From contig NZ_SELO01000001.1 in NCBI RefSeq assembly GCF_004146235.1, forward strand, positions 124,001-188,000: a DNA stretch of 64,000 nt. The letters run 5' to 3'. Positions 18,100 through 26,796 of the stretch are shown piece by piece. The notes beneath the pieces are model-generated. The model was given only the letters and a program-made list of their open reading frames with translations. It had not been told where the DNA came from and made no database searches. Both the position numbers and the translations under genes were made by a program. The stretch is from Tropicimonas sp. IMCC6043 (lineage in GTDB: Bacteria > Pseudomonadota > Alphaproteobacteria > Rhodobacterales > Rhodobacteraceae). Each line of letters starts with the position of its first letter. Within the stretch, counting starts at the first letter, position 1.

Positions 18100-19845
18100 A
18101 TGAACATCTATGCCGACATTCGTGGACTCGTGATCGATGCGCTCGCGGCGCTCGAAGGCGAGGGCCTGCTGCCCGCGGGGCTGGATCTTGCCAACGTGGC
18201 CGTCGAGCCGCCGCGCGATCCGCTGCATGGCGACATGGCGACCAATGCGGCCATGGTGCTGGCCAAGCCCGCGGGAATGAAACCGCGCGACATTGCGGGC
18301 GCTCTGGCCGAGAAGCTCAGGTCGGACCCGCGCATCGTCGAGGCCGATGTCGCCGGCCCCGGCTTCCTGAACCTGCGCCTTGACCCGTCTGTATGGGCCG
18401 ATGTGGTCCGCGCCGTGCTCGGGCAGGGCGGCGCGTATGGACGCTCGGAGATGGGCAAGGGCCAGCGGGTCAACGTGGAATTCGTTTCGGCCAACCCGAC
18501 AGGGCCGCTGCATGTGGGTCACACGCGGGGCGCGGTCTTCGGTGACGCGCTGGCCGCGCTGCTGGATTTCTCCGGTCACGACGTGACCCGCGAATATTAC
18601 ATCAACGATGGCGGGGCACAGGTCGACGTGCTCGCGCGGTCGGTCTATCTGCGGTATCTCGAAGCGCATGGCCGCGAAGTCGCCTTCGCCGACGGAACCT
18701 ATCCGGGCGACTACCTGATCGAGGTCGGGCAGGCGCTGAAGGACAAGGTGGGCGATGCCTATGTCGATCAGCCCGAGGATGTCTGGCTGGTCGCGGTGCG
18801 CGAATTTGCGACCGACGCGATGATGGCGCTCATTCGCGAGGACCTGGCCGCGCTCGGCGTCGAGATCGATCATTATTTCTCTGAGAAGTCGCTCTATGGC
18901 ACGGGCCGGATTGAGGCGGCGCTGGCCGCGCTCGACGCGAAGGGACTGATATACGAGGGCGTGCTCGAACCGCCCAAGGGCAAGCTGCCCGAGGACTGGG
19001 AGCCGCGCGAGCAGACGCTCTTCCGCTCGACGGAACATGGGGACGATGTCGACCGGCCGGTGAAGAAGTCGGACGGCGCCTGGACCTATTTCGCGCCGGA
19101 CATCGCCTATCATTTCGACAAGATCGAACGCGGCTACGATGCGCTGATCGATGTCTTCGGCGCCGATCACGGCGGCTATGTCAAGCGGATGAAGGCCGCG
19201 GTCTCGGCGCTGTCGGACGGCCGCGTGCCGCTCGACATCAAGCTCACGCAGCTCGTCAAGCTCTACAAGAACGGCGAGCCCTTCAAGATGTCCAAGCGCG
19301 CCGGCACCTTCGTGACGCTGCGCGACGTGGTCGACCTGGTCGGCCCCGACGTCACCCGTTTCGTCATGCTCACCCGGAAAAACGACGCGCCGCTCGATTT
19401 CGATTTCGACAAGGTGCTGGAGCAGTCGAAGGACAACGCGGTCTTCTACGTCCAGTATGCCCATGCGCGTGTGAAATCAGTGCTGCGCAAGGCAGCCGCG
19501 GCGGGAATCGCGGTGGATGACGCAACGCTCGCCGGCGCCGACCTTTCGGCGATGACGCACGAATCCGAGATCGCTCTGGCACGAAAAGTGGCGGAATGGC
19601 CACGCCTGCTTGAGATCGCGGCGCGCACCCATGAGCCGCACAGGATTGCCTTTTATCTCTATGAGTTGGCGGGCGATCTTCATGCGCTCTGGAACCGCGG
19701 GAACGATTCTCCGGAGCTGCGATTCCTGCAGGAGGGCGATCCTGCCACGAGCCAGTCGAAAATCGCCCTCGCGCGTGCCGTCTCCGTTGTGATTTCCACG
19801 GGTCTTGGTATCCTTGGCGTGACCCCGGTGGAAGAAATGCGCTGA
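18100..19845 (+). CDS. argS: Arginyl-tRNA synthetase
   Basis: This 581-residue class I synthetase charges tRNA-Arg. The start [18 protein letters not shown] begins the Add-1 (Arg-N) domain. The HIGH signature appears as [20 protein letters not shown] near residue 128, and the KMSKS-equivalent is [10 protein letters not shown]. The C-terminal DALR anticodon-binding domain spans about 450-581 ([14 protein letters not shown] onward). Length is normal. The upstream in-frame Met at 18031 would add 23 residues of low-quality sequence and was not used. Confidence 0.96.
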   Translation: MNIYADIRGLVIDALAALEGEGLLPAGLDLANVAVEPPRDPLHGDMATNAAMVLAKPAGMKPRDIAGALAEKLRSDPRIVEADVAGPGFLNLRLDPSVWADVVRAVLGQGGAYGRSEMGKGQRVNVEFVSANPTGPLHVGHTRGAVFGDALAALLDFSGHDVTREYYINDGGAQVDVLARSVYLRYLEAHGREVAFADGTYPGDYLIEVGQALKDKVGDAYVDQPEDVWLVAVREFATDAMMALIREDLAALGVEIDHYFSEKSLYGTGRIEAALAALDAKGLIYEGVLEPPKGKLPEDWEPREQTLFRSTEHGDDVDRPVKKSDGAWTYFAPDIAYHFDKIERGYDALIDVFGADHGGYVKRMKAAVSALSDGRVPLDIKLTQLVKLYKNGEPFKMSKRAGTFVTLRDVVDLVGPDVTRFVMLTRKNDAPLDFDFDKVLEQSKDNAVFYVQYAHARVKSVLRKAAAAGIAVDDATLAGADLSAMTHESEIALARKVAEWPRLLEIAARTHEPHRIAFYLYELAGDLHALWNRGNDSPELRFLQEGDPATSQSKIALARAVSVVISTGLGILGVTPVEEMR

Positions 19846-19929
19846 ACCAAGGCGTTGCGGGGCATGGCAGGCAGAAACCCCGCGACGTTTCGCTAGACGG
19901 TGCCTCGCGGGCGAGAAACGAGGCGGAGC

Positions 19930-21006
19930 ATGATGGACCGGTACGAGGCCCAGAGGTCCGGGGCCATGGCGATGGCGCGGGGCGCCAGCTACCCGACAGA
20001 CTACAATTACGACGGCATCGACCCGGCCGGGGCCTATCGGGCCGCCCGGCCCGGACGAATCGGGATCGTGGCGCATGCGACGGGCGCACTCCTGTCGCTG
20101 GCCGTGATCGGCTTCGGCGGCTACTGGGGATACCAGCAGGTGATGCGCGATGTGCATGGCATTCCAGTGGTGCGCGCGCTCGACGGACCAATCCGGGTCG
20201 CACCGGACGACCCGGGCGGCATGGTGGCCGATCACGCCGGGCTTTCGGTCAACGCGGTGCAGGCGGTGGGGCTCGCCTCGGCGCCGGAGGCCGAACTGCG
20301 TCTGGCGCCGGGTCCGGTGGAACTCGCCGAGGAGGATCAGCCGGTGAGCCAGCTTCAGCCGGTGCCGGAGGAAGCCGGTGGCGTCCTGACGACACAGGCC
20401 GAGGCTGACGATGCCGACCTGTTGCCGGAGGTGACGGGCCCCGAGCCCGTCCGCCTGAGCCAGGAGACGCCCGACGACGATCCGATCGCCCGGGCGCTGG
20501 CCCTGGCGGAGTCGTCGACCGCCGGCGCACGCCCGCTGAGCGACACCGAACTGGCGGACACGCCGGAAGAGGACGTGGAGGCGGAGGAGGTGGCCGCGGA
20601 GGTGCTCGCCTCGGCCGGCGGCCCCCGCCCCGCCGCCTCACTGCGTCCCGTGCCGCGTCCGTCGCGCGCTGCCTCGGCGGTGGAACTGGCCGTCCGCGAA
20701 GCCAGCGCGACGGCCGCTCCGGCTCCGGCGGTGATGGAGGCCTCCGCCGTGCCCGCGGGCACCCGCCTGGTACAGCTCGGCGCCTTCGATTCCGCCGACG
20801 AGGCGCGTGGCGCCTGGTCACGGATCGCGAGCCGGTTCGACGGGCTGATGGAGGGCAAGACCCAGGTCATCGTCGAGGCCGAGGCCGGCGGGCGCACTTT
20901 CTGGCGCCTCCGCGCCATGGGCTTTGCCGATCTCTCCGAGGCCCGCCGTTTCTGCGCCGCGCTGGTTGCCGAGCGTGCGGACTGCATTCCGGTGATCGCC
21001 AAGTGA
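19930..21006 (+). CDS. SPOR-domain membrane protein
   Basis: A 358-residue protein with a single transmembrane helix near residues 45-70 (IVAHATGALLSLAVIGFGGY), a long acidic, Ala/Glu/Pro-rich linker (about 100-260), and a C-terminal SPOR domain (about 277-358, RLVQLGAFDSADEARGAWSR). SPOR domains bind denuded peptidoglycan glycans at the division septum. The topology is inside-N, outside-C. It overlaps nagZ by 4 bp, linking it to cell-wall turnover. An ATG one codon later is equally possible as start. Confidence 0.88.
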   Translation: MMDRYEAQRSGAMAMARGASYPTDYNYDGIDPAGAYRAARPGRIGIVAHATGALLSLAVIGFGGYWGYQQVMRDVHGIPVVRALDGPIRVAPDDPGGMVADHAGLSVNAVQAVGLASAPEAELRLAPGPVELAEEDQPVSQLQPVPEEAGGVLTTQAEADDADLLPEVTGPEPVRLSQETPDDDPIARALALAESSTAGARPLSDTELADTPEEDVEAEEVAAEVLASAGGPRPAASLRPVPRPSRAASAVELAVREASATAAPAPAVMEASAVPAGTRLVQLGAFDSADEARGAWSRIASRFDGLMEGKTQVIVEAEAGGRTFWRLRAMGFADLSEARRFCAALVAERADCIPVIAK

Positions 21007-22019
21007 GTGTGCCGGCGGCCTGTATCCTCGGGTGCGCCGGCCCTGCGCTGACGCCCAGGGAGCGGCATTTCTTTGCCCGCACGCAGCCTTGGGGCTTCAT
21101 CCTCTTTGCGCGCAATGTCGAGGACCCGCAGCAGCTTGCGGCGCTGACCGCCGAGATGCGGGATGCCGTGGGGCGCGATGCGCCGGTGCTGGTCGACCAG
21201 GAGGGCGGGCGCGTGCAGCGCCTCGGCCGGCCGCACTGGCGTACCTGGCGCCCGCCGCTCGATCAGATGGCGCGCGCGCGCGATCTGGAGGCCGCCGCGC
21301 GGTCAATGTTCCTGCGATACAGGCTCATCGCGCAGGAATTGCTCGCCTGCGGTATCGACACGGACTGCGCGCCGATGGCCGACATCGCCCGCCCCGAGAC
21401 GCACGCCTTCCTGCGCAACCGCTGCTTCGGCGAGGATGTCGCGAGCGTCGTGACCGGCGCGCGGGCGGCGGCGGAGGGGCTGCTCGCCGGCGGGGTCCTG
21501 CCGGTTCTCAAGCACATCCCCGGCCATGGCCGCGCGAAGCTCGACAGCCACCTCGAGCTGCCGGTGGTCGAAACGCCGGTCGAGACGTTGCGCGGTGTGG
21601 ATTTCGCGCCCTTCCAGGCGCTGGCAGACCTGCCGATGGCGATGACTGCGCATCTCCGATACACCCAGTTCGACCCGGTGCATCCGGCGACGCTGTCTTC
21701 CGCGCTGATCCGGCTCATCCGCGACGAGATCGGATTCGACGGGTTGCTGATGAGCGATGACATCTCGATGCAGGCGCTCGATGGCAGCGTGGCGACGCGG
21801 AGCGCGGCGGCGATGCAGGCGGGATGCGACGTCGTGCTCCACTGCAACGGCGATCTCGAGGAGATGGCGGCGGTGGTGGAGAGTGTCGGCGAACTTGGCG
21901 ACGCTGCCGCGCACCGCGCCGTCTCGGCACTCGCCCGCCGCCTCGCGCCCGCGCCGATTGACATTCCCGCCATGGAAGAGGAACTTCGCGACCTTCTGGA
22001 CGGGGATGTCTATGGCTGA
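21003..22019 (+). CDS. nagZ: Beta-N-acetylhexosaminidase (peptidoglycan recycling)
   Basis: This 338-residue glycoside hydrolase family 3 enzyme removes GlcNAc from muropeptides during wall recycling. Visible motifs are VLVDQEGGRVQRLG, the catalytic-loop LKHIPGHGRAKLDSHLELP (a variant of KHFPGHG) and the nucleophile segment DGLLMSDDISMQAL. It begins with GTG, whose last two bases form part of the SPOR-gene stop. Its stop lies within the first codons of scpA, an 8-bp overlap. Confidence 0.93.
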   Translation: MSVPAACILGCAGPALTPRERHFFARTQPWGFILFARNVEDPQQLAALTAEMRDAVGRDAPVLVDQEGGRVQRLGRPHWRTWRPPLDQMARARDLEAAARSMFLRYRLIAQELLACGIDTDCAPMADIARPETHAFLRNRCFGEDVASVVTGARAAAEGLLAGGVLPVLKHIPGHGRAKLDSHLELPVVETPVETLRGVDFAPFQALADLPMAMTAHLRYTQFDPVHPATLSSALIRLIRDEIGFDGLLMSDDISMQALDGSVATRSAAAMQAGCDVVLHCNGDLEEMAAVVESVGELGDAAAHRAVSALARRLAPAPIDIPAMEEELRDLLDGDVYG

Positions 22020-22809
22020 GGATATGGTCACGGCGGCGAAGGACGAGGCGGTCGCCGAACGGCTGGCCGCGGAGGCGCTGATCGTCGATGTCGACGGCTA
22101 CGAAGGTCCGCTCGACCTTCTGCTGACACTGGCGCGGACGCAGAAGGTCGACCTGCTGAAGATCTCCGTGCTGAAGCTCGCCGAGCAGTATCTCGCCTTC
22201 GTCGAACATGCCAAGACGCTCCGGATCGAACTGGCCGCCGACTATCTCGTGATGGCGGCCTGGCTCGCCTTCCTCAAGTCGCGCCTGCTGCTGCCGCCCG
22301 AGCCGGGCGATGACGGCCCTTCGGCCGACGAGCTGGCCGCGCATCTGGCCTATCAGCTCGAGCGCCTCCAGGCGATGCGCGACGCCGCGGCGAAGCTGAT
22401 GGCGCGCGACCAGAGGGGCAAGGACTTCTTCGTGCGTGGCCAGATCGAGGTGGTCGAGCGCACCCGCAAGGTGACCTGGACGGCGACGCTCCTCGACCTT
22501 ATGCAGGCCTATGCCCGCATCCGCACCCGGGACGACTTCCGCCCCTTCGTGATGGACCGCAAGGATGTCTTCACGATGGAGGAGGCGCTGGAGCGGCTGA
22601 AGCCGCTGGTCGGCTATGCCGGCGAATGGACGGACCTCATGTCCTACCTGCCCGAGGGATGGGAGCTCGACCCTGTGCGCCGGCGCTCGGCCACCGCGGC
22701 GACCTTCGCCGCCTCGCTGGAACTGGTCAAGGCCGGCAAGATCCGCCTGCGCCAGCCCGAGACCTTTGCGCCGATCCAGATCCGCGCGTCGGAGCCCGGC
22801 CATGGCTGA
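22012..22809 (+). CDS. scpA: Segregation and condensation protein A
   Basis: A 265-residue kleisin that bridges SMC ATPase heads with ScpB in the condensin complex. The diagnostic N-terminal segment VDGYEGPLDLLLTLARTQKV is at about residues 24-43, with ADYLVMAAWLAFLKSRLLLP next. The C-terminal winged-helix region is about 190-265. The start ATGGCTGAGG overlaps nagZ by 8 bp; a second Met four codons on is possible. The same 8-base junction ATGGCTGA recurs at the scpA-scpB border. Confidence 0.94.
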   Translation: MAEDMVTAAKDEAVAERLAAEALIVDVDGYEGPLDLLLTLARTQKVDLLKISVLKLAEQYLAFVEHAKTLRIELAADYLVMAAWLAFLKSRLLLPPEPGDDGPSADELAAHLAYQLERLQAMRDAAAKLMARDQRGKDFFVRGQIEVVERTRKVTWTATLLDLMQAYARIRTRDDFRPFVMDRKDVFTMEEALERLKPLVGYAGEWTDLMSYLPEGWELDPVRRRSATAATFAASLELVKAGKIRLRQPETFAPIQIRASEPGHG

Positions 22810-23470
22810 ACATGACGAGGATCTGGCCCGTCCCGAGGAAAGCCTCTTCGAGGCGCCACCCGAGGGCGAGCAGGAGCGGATGGTGGAGGCGATCCTTTTC
22901 GCCGCCGCCGAGCCGGTCAGTGTCGCCGAGCTCAACGCGCGGATGCCGCACGGGGCGGATGCCGCCACCGCGCTCGAACGGCTGCGTAAGCGCTACGAGG
23001 GCAGGGGCGTCAACGTGGTCCGCATCGCCGAGGCCTGGGCGATCCGCACGGCGCCCGATCTCGGCTTCCTGATGCAGAAGGAAACGGTCGAGACGCGCAA
23101 GCTCTCGCGTGCGGCCATCGAGACGCTGGCGATCATCGCCTATCACCAACCGGTCACCCGCGCCGAGATCGAGGAGATCCGCGGCGTCTCGGTCTCCCGC
23201 GGCACGATCGACCAGTTACTCGAGATGGAGTGGATTCGCTTCGGCCGGAGGCGGATGACGCCGGGCCGCCCGGTCACCTTCATCGTCACACCCGGCTTTC
23301 TCGACCATTTCGGCCTCGAGAGCACCCGAGACCTGCCGGGCCTGCGCGACCTGCGCGCCGCTGGCCTGCTCGACAACCGTCCGCCCCCGGGATTCGGCCT
23401 CGACGAGCGCGAGGAGGACGAGGAGGAAACGCCCGACATGTTCGAGGAGAACGAGGCCGAGGACGGCTGA
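22802..23470 (+). CDS. scpB: Segregation and condensation protein B
   Basis: A 222-residue partner of ScpA made of tandem winged-helix domains. Diagnostic stretches are VEAILFAAAEPVSVAELNAR, AIETLAIIAYHQPVTRAEIE and IRGVSVSRGTIDQLLEMEWI. The C-terminal 30 residues are very acidic (EREEDEEETPDMFEENEAED). The start overlaps the scpA stop by 8 bp, so nagZ, scpA and scpB form a coupled series. Confidence 0.94.
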   Translation: MAEHDEDLARPEESLFEAPPEGEQERMVEAILFAAAEPVSVAELNARMPHGADAATALERLRKRYEGRGVNVVRIAEAWAIRTAPDLGFLMQKETVETRKLSRAAIETLAIIAYHQPVTRAEIEEIRGVSVSRGTIDQLLEMEWIRFGRRRMTPGRPVTFIVTPGFLDHFGLESTRDLPGLRDLRAAGLLDNRPPPGFGLDEREEDEEETPDMFEENEAEDG

Positions 23471-23541
23471 CGCGCCGCGCTATGCAGGTCGCACGAAACC
23501 CGCTAGCCTCCCGCCAGCAGAACGGCAACCGGGAGCGATTC

Positions 23542-23937
23542 ATGGCCAAGGCGATCCATTCGATGATCCGTGTCCTCGACGAGGCGCGCTCTGTTGATTT
23601 CTACCGCACGGCCTTCGGGCTCGAAATCTCCGGACGGTTCGAGTTCGAGAGCTTCATCCTGATCTATCTCAGCAATGCGGAGACGGATTTCGAAGTCGAG
23701 CTCACCGTCAACAAGGAGCGGACGGAGCCCTACGATCTCGGCGACGGCTACGGCCATATCGCTTTCTGCGTCGATGACGTGGAGGCCGAGCATGCCCGCC
23801 TGGAAGCAGCCGGCCTCGGCCCGCGTAAGCTCGTCAGCTTCGAACGCGACGGCGAGCTCTTCGCGCAGTTTTTCTTCATTGCCGATCCGGACGGATATCA
23901 GATCGAGGTCCTGAAGCGGCACGGACGATTCCAATAG
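23542..23937 (+). CDS. VOC/glyoxalase I-like protein
   Basis: A 131-residue vicinal-oxygen-chelate protein resembling lactoylglutathione lyase. It opens SMIRVLDEARSVDFYRTAFG, has the glyoxalase-like GYGHIAFCVDDVEAEHARLE in the middle and DPDGYQIEVLKRHGRF at the end. Metal-ligand candidates are an early His, the His of GHIAF and the Glu of QIEVL. Substrate is not readable. A GGGAGCG precedes the start. It is followed after 29 bp by a muconolactone isomerase-like gene. Confidence 0.85.
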   Translation: MAKAIHSMIRVLDEARSVDFYRTAFGLEISGRFEFESFILIYLSNAETDFEVELTVNKERTEPYDLGDGYGHIAFCVDDVEAEHARLEAAGLGPRKLVSFERDGELFAQFFFIADPDGYQIEVLKRHGRFQ

Positions 23938-23966
23938 ACGATCAAAGCATACCAAGGGAGGACACC

Positions 23967-24281
23967 ATGCTTTATCATCTTGCTTTCACGGTGGAATACG
24001 ACGCGGGCATGTCCCAGCAGGACCTGTTCCGCATCTGGGCTCAGGAGGCCGAGGTGGCACTCGGTGCCAAGGCGCAGGGGGTGGTCAAGGATCTCTGGAA
24101 GGTGGTCGGCGAGCGCCGTGTCTATGCCGTGGTCGAGGTCGAGAGCCCCGACATGCTCGATCAGATTCTGTTCGACCTGCCGATCATGTCCCAGATGGGC
24201 CAGCACGTGGATGTTCAGGTGAAGTCGCTGCGCCGTTACGAGGACTTCGCTGCCGATGTGAAATCGCGGCTGAAGGAGTAG
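23967..24281 (+). CDS. Muconolactone isomerase-like (CatC family) protein
   Basis: A 104-residue protein opening MLYHLAFTVEYDAGMS, with the compact ferredoxin-like length and LFDLPIMSQMGQHVDVQVKSL, resembling the muconolactone delta-isomerase family. A strong AGGGAGGACACC ribosome-binding site precedes it. No other aromatic-catabolic gene is nearby, so a genuine role in the catechol pathway is not supported. It may form a pair with the preceding VOC protein. Confidence 0.72.
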   Translation: MLYHLAFTVEYDAGMSQQDLFRIWAQEAEVALGAKAQGVVKDLWKVVGERRVYAVVEVESPDMLDQILFDLPIMSQMGQHVDVQVKSLRRYEDFAADVKSRLKE

Positions 24282-24331
24282 GCTGGCGCGGCTCTGCATC
24301 CGGCGTCGTAAGACATCGGTCTCGGACCAAA

Positions 24332-24355
24332 GATCGGTTTCTGACCGAACCGATC
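24332..24355. terminator. Possible stem between convergent catC-like and dcd genes
   Basis: GATCGGTT (24332-24339) pairs perfectly with AACCGATC (24348-24355) across an 8-nt loop in the 88-bp convergent spacer. There is no clear U-run on either strand, so termination is only inferred from position. Confidence 0.4.
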
Positions 24356-24369
24356 GGCCGGACTCCCTC

Positions 24370-25446
24370 TTACGGCGCCCGGAAATGCTTCGAGAGCTTC
24401 AGCCCCTGGCCCTGGTAGTTCGAGGAGATTCCGGCGCCGTAGAGCGTCTCGGGCCGTTCCTCCATGCGCTCATAGACCAGCCGGCCGACGACCTGTCCGT
24501 GCTCCAGGGCGAAGGGCGCCTCGTGGCAGCGAACCTCGAGCACGCCGCGCGCGCCGCTGCCGCCTGCGGCGGCATGGCCGAAGCCGGGATCGAAGAAACC
24601 GGCGTAGTGGACCCGAAACTCGCCCGCCATGGCGAGATAGGGCGCCATCTCGGCGGCATAGTCGGGCGGGATATGCACCGCCTCGCGGCTGACGAGGATA
24701 TAGAAGGCGCCGGGGTCGAGGATAATCCGGCCCGCCTCCGTCTCGACTGGCTCCCAGAAATCGCGCGGCGCGTAGTGCCCGATCCGGTCGAGGTCGATCA
24801 CACCGGCATGCGGCTTGGCGCGCCAGCCGACCAGGCGGCCGTCCTGCGGCTCGAGATCCACCGAGAAGCCGAGCCCTTCGGAAATCGTCGCGGGGCCGGA
24901 GACAAGTCCGACCTTCTCGTGCAGCGCCCGGAGCTCGGTGTCGTCAAGCGCGACCTTGCCGCGCCGGAAGCGGATCTGGTTGAGCCGCATCCCCGGCCGC
25001 ACCAGCACCGAGAAACTGCGCGGGCAGATCTCGGCATAGAGCGGCCCGGAATACCCCGCGCCGACCCGGTCGAACTCCACTCCGCCATCGGTAATGAGCC
25101 GTGTCAGCAGGTCGAGCCGGCCAGTCGAGGATTTCGCATTGGCGACCGCGTTGACATCGGCCGGCAGCGCCAGTCGCTCCTGCAATGGCACAACATAGAC
25201 GCAATTCTTCTCCAGCACCGCGCCATCCGAGAGATCGATCCGGTGCATCTCGAACTCGCCGAGACGGTCGCGGACCGAGCGGCCGCCGCCGGCGAGAAAG
25301 GACGCGCGCACCCGAAAGGCGTGGCGGCCGAGCCTGAGGTCGAGGCTCGCCGGCTGCACCTGTCCGGCGGCGAAGGGCTGGTCCGCGGCTATGCCGCCCG
25401 CGGCGATCATCGCGTTGATAGCCTGGCTCGCCAGCACGCCGCTCAT
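24370..25446 (-). CDS. dcd: 2'-deoxycytidine 5'-triphosphate deaminase
   Basis: A 358-residue enzyme that makes dUTP from dCTP. It is about twice the length of E. coli Dcd and appears to contain two dUTPase-fold halves, the second starting near residue 190; this long form is known in alphaproteobacteria. Motifs: QPASLDLRLGRHAFRVRASF near residue 33, NAKSSTGRLDLLTRLITDGG near residue 115. The start MSGVLASQAINAMIAAG is preferred over a Met six codons upstream. The C-terminus is SNYQGQGLKLSKHF, typical for the family. Confidence 0.9.
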   Translation of the reverse strand: MSGVLASQAINAMIAAGGIAADQPFAAGQVQPASLDLRLGRHAFRVRASFLAGGGRSVRDRLGEFEMHRIDLSDGAVLEKNCVYVVPLQERLALPADVNAVANAKSSTGRLDLLTRLITDGGVEFDRVGAGYSGPLYAEICPRSFSVLVRPGMRLNQIRFRRGKVALDDTELRALHEKVGLVSGPATISEGLGFSVDLEPQDGRLVGWRAKPHAGVIDLDRIGHYAPRDFWEPVETEAGRIILDPGAFYILVSREAVHIPPDYAAEMAPYLAMAGEFRVHYAGFFDPGFGHAAAGGSGARGVLEVRCHEAPFALEHGQVVGRLVYERMEERPETLYGAGISSNYQGQGLKLSKHFRAP

Positions 25447-25487
25447 CGGCTCCTCCCCATGCATCCGGCAGACCGGTCCCCGGACAG

Positions 25488-25523
25488 CAAAACGCCCGCG
25501 ACCCAGAGGGGCGGGCTGTTTTG
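25488..25523 (-). terminator. Terminator downstream of tRNA-Pro
   Basis: Read on the minus strand, CAAAAC, a bulged A and GCCCGC pair with GCGGGC and GTTTTG across an 11-nt loop, giving a 12-bp stem with one bulge that ends in the run TTTT. It begins 5 bp after the CCA end of the tRNA, a natural end for that transcript. Confidence 0.75.
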
Positions 25524-25527
25524 TGAA

Positions 25528-25604
25528 TGGTCGGGCTAGCAGGACTTGAACCTGCGACCTTCCGTCCCCCAGACGGACGCGCTACCAGGCTGCGCCATAG
25601 CCCG
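25528..25604 (-). tRNA. tRNA-Pro (anticodon GGG)
   Basis: The minus strand folds into a complete 77-nt cloverleaf with encoded CCA. The acceptor CGGGCTA pairs with TAGCCCG, followed by discriminator A and CCA. The D arm is GCGC-AGCCTGGTA-GCGC, the anticodon arm TCCGT-CTGGGGG-ACGGA with anticodon GGG, and the T arm GCAGG-TTCAAGT-CCTGC. It reads CCC and, by wobble, CCU proline codons. Confidence 0.98.
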
Positions 25605-25668
25605 ACGTCCGGGCTTGATACCCGATTTCGCGGCGAGGACAAGGGGCAATCGTCGCCCTGTCCGGGCC

Positions 25669-26355
25669 TCACGCCCCTGCGCCCATCCGCTCGCGCAGGG
25701 CAAGCAGGCGGGCATGGATTGGCGCGAGGTCGGCGGCCGGGATCTGGCGCGGGCTCAGGCGCGACAGCGCCTCGGCCAGGGTCAGTTTCGGCCCGGGGAG
25801 CGGCGCGATGATCGGTCCTCCGGCAGAGGAAGGTCCGCGATGCGGCACCTCTTCGGCCGGTTCGTCCGTCGCGGGAGGCGGTGGCGCGGCGGCGCTAGAG
25901 TCCGGTGAGTCAGGTTCGTCGGCGTGACGGGCAAAGACCGGGGCCTGCGGCCTCTCGGGCGCCGGCGCAGCACTCTCAGGCGCTGGCACGGCCTCCGTGA
26001 CGCTTTCTGCGGGTTCGGGGGTGAGAGCTGGCGCCGGCGCGTCGGATACCTCGGCCGGGTCGGGGCCCACGATTTCCTCCACCGGTTTCGACATCGCCGC
26101 GACTGCACGAATGCCCTGGTCGCGCAGCACTTTCTGCACGCCCTTGATGGTCATCCCGTCCTCGTGAAGCAGCTTCTGGATACCACCGAGAAGCTCCATG
26201 TCCGAGCGCCGGTAATACCGCCGCCCGCCAGCGCGCTTGATCGGCTTGACCTGCGTGAACTTGCTTTCCCAGAACCGCAACACATGCGCATTCACGCCAA
26301 GCCACTCCGCCACCTCTGAGATCGTGCGGAACGCGTCGGGGGATTTCTCGGCCAT
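25669..26355 (-). CDS. MerR family transcriptional regulator
   Basis: A 228-residue protein with an N-terminal MerR-type winged helix (about 10-80): [20 protein letters not shown], then [20 protein letters not shown] and [20 protein letters not shown]. The remainder is a Pro/Ala/Glu-rich linker (about 95-190) and a short C-terminal helix, [20 protein letters not shown]. It lacks metal-binding cysteines, so it is not a metal sensor. It follows ihfA by 11 bp, a pairing seen widely in alphaproteobacteria. The effector is unknown. Confidence 0.88.
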   Translation of the reverse strand: MAEKSPDAFRTISEVAEWLGVNAHVLRFWESKFTQVKPIKRAGGRRYYRRSDMELLGGIQKLLHEDGMTIKGVQKVLRDQGIRAVAAMSKPVEEIVGPDPAEVSDAPAPALTPEPAESVTEAVPAPESAAPAPERPQAPVFARHADEPDSPDSSAAAPPPPATDEPAEEVPHRGPSSAGGPIIAPLPGPKLTLAEALSRLSPRQIPAADLAPIHARLLALRERMGAGA

Positions 26356-26366
26356 GCGTCCGGCCC

Positions 26367-26669
26367 TTACTTGCGGTTGCCGGCGGCGACCCGCTCCTTC
26401 ATCAGGTGCGATGGCCGGAAGGTCAGCACACGGCGCGGCAGAATCGGCACTTCCTCGCCAGTTTTCGGGTTGCGGCCGACGCGGGCGGCCTTGTCGCGCA
26501 CGGAGAACGTGCCGAAGGAGGAGATCTTGACCTGCTCGCCCTTCACCAGCGCATCCGAGACATGACCCAGAACGCTTTCAACAAGTTGGGCGGATTCATT
26601 ACGCGACAAGCCCACTTCGCGGAACACCGCTTCGCTCAGGTCCATCCTCGTTAACGTCTTGTCGCTCAT
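26367..26669 (-). CDS. ihfA: Integration host factor subunit alpha
   Basis: A 100-residue HU/IHF-family DNA-bending protein. The alpha subunit is indicated by [20 protein letters not shown] at the N-terminus and by the DNA-inserting arm [20 protein letters not shown] with its Pro. The C-terminal [12 protein letters not shown] completes the body. It would heterodimerise with IhfB (not here) for recombination and transcription control. It lies between fabH and the MerR gene on the same strand. Confidence 0.95.
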   Translation of the reverse strand: MSDKTLTRMDLSEAVFREVGLSRNESAQLVESVLGHVSDALVKGEQVKISSFGTFSVRDKAARVGRNPKTGEEVPILPRRVLTFRPSHLMKERVAAGNRK

Positions 26670-26796
26670 GGCAATTCCACCCCTGTTTTCAGGAGAGCGT
26701 AGGCGAGTGGGCTATTTCAGTCAATATCAATGGCTTGGCGGTGGCGGGAATCCGTCGGCAAAACCGTGTTTCGGCCGTCCTGCGAGGGCCGGATGC

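Noticed and set aside
25528-25604. tRNA-Pro as an integration site for an island
   Set aside because: No integrase, no repeated tRNA 3' end and only housekeeping genes on both sides.
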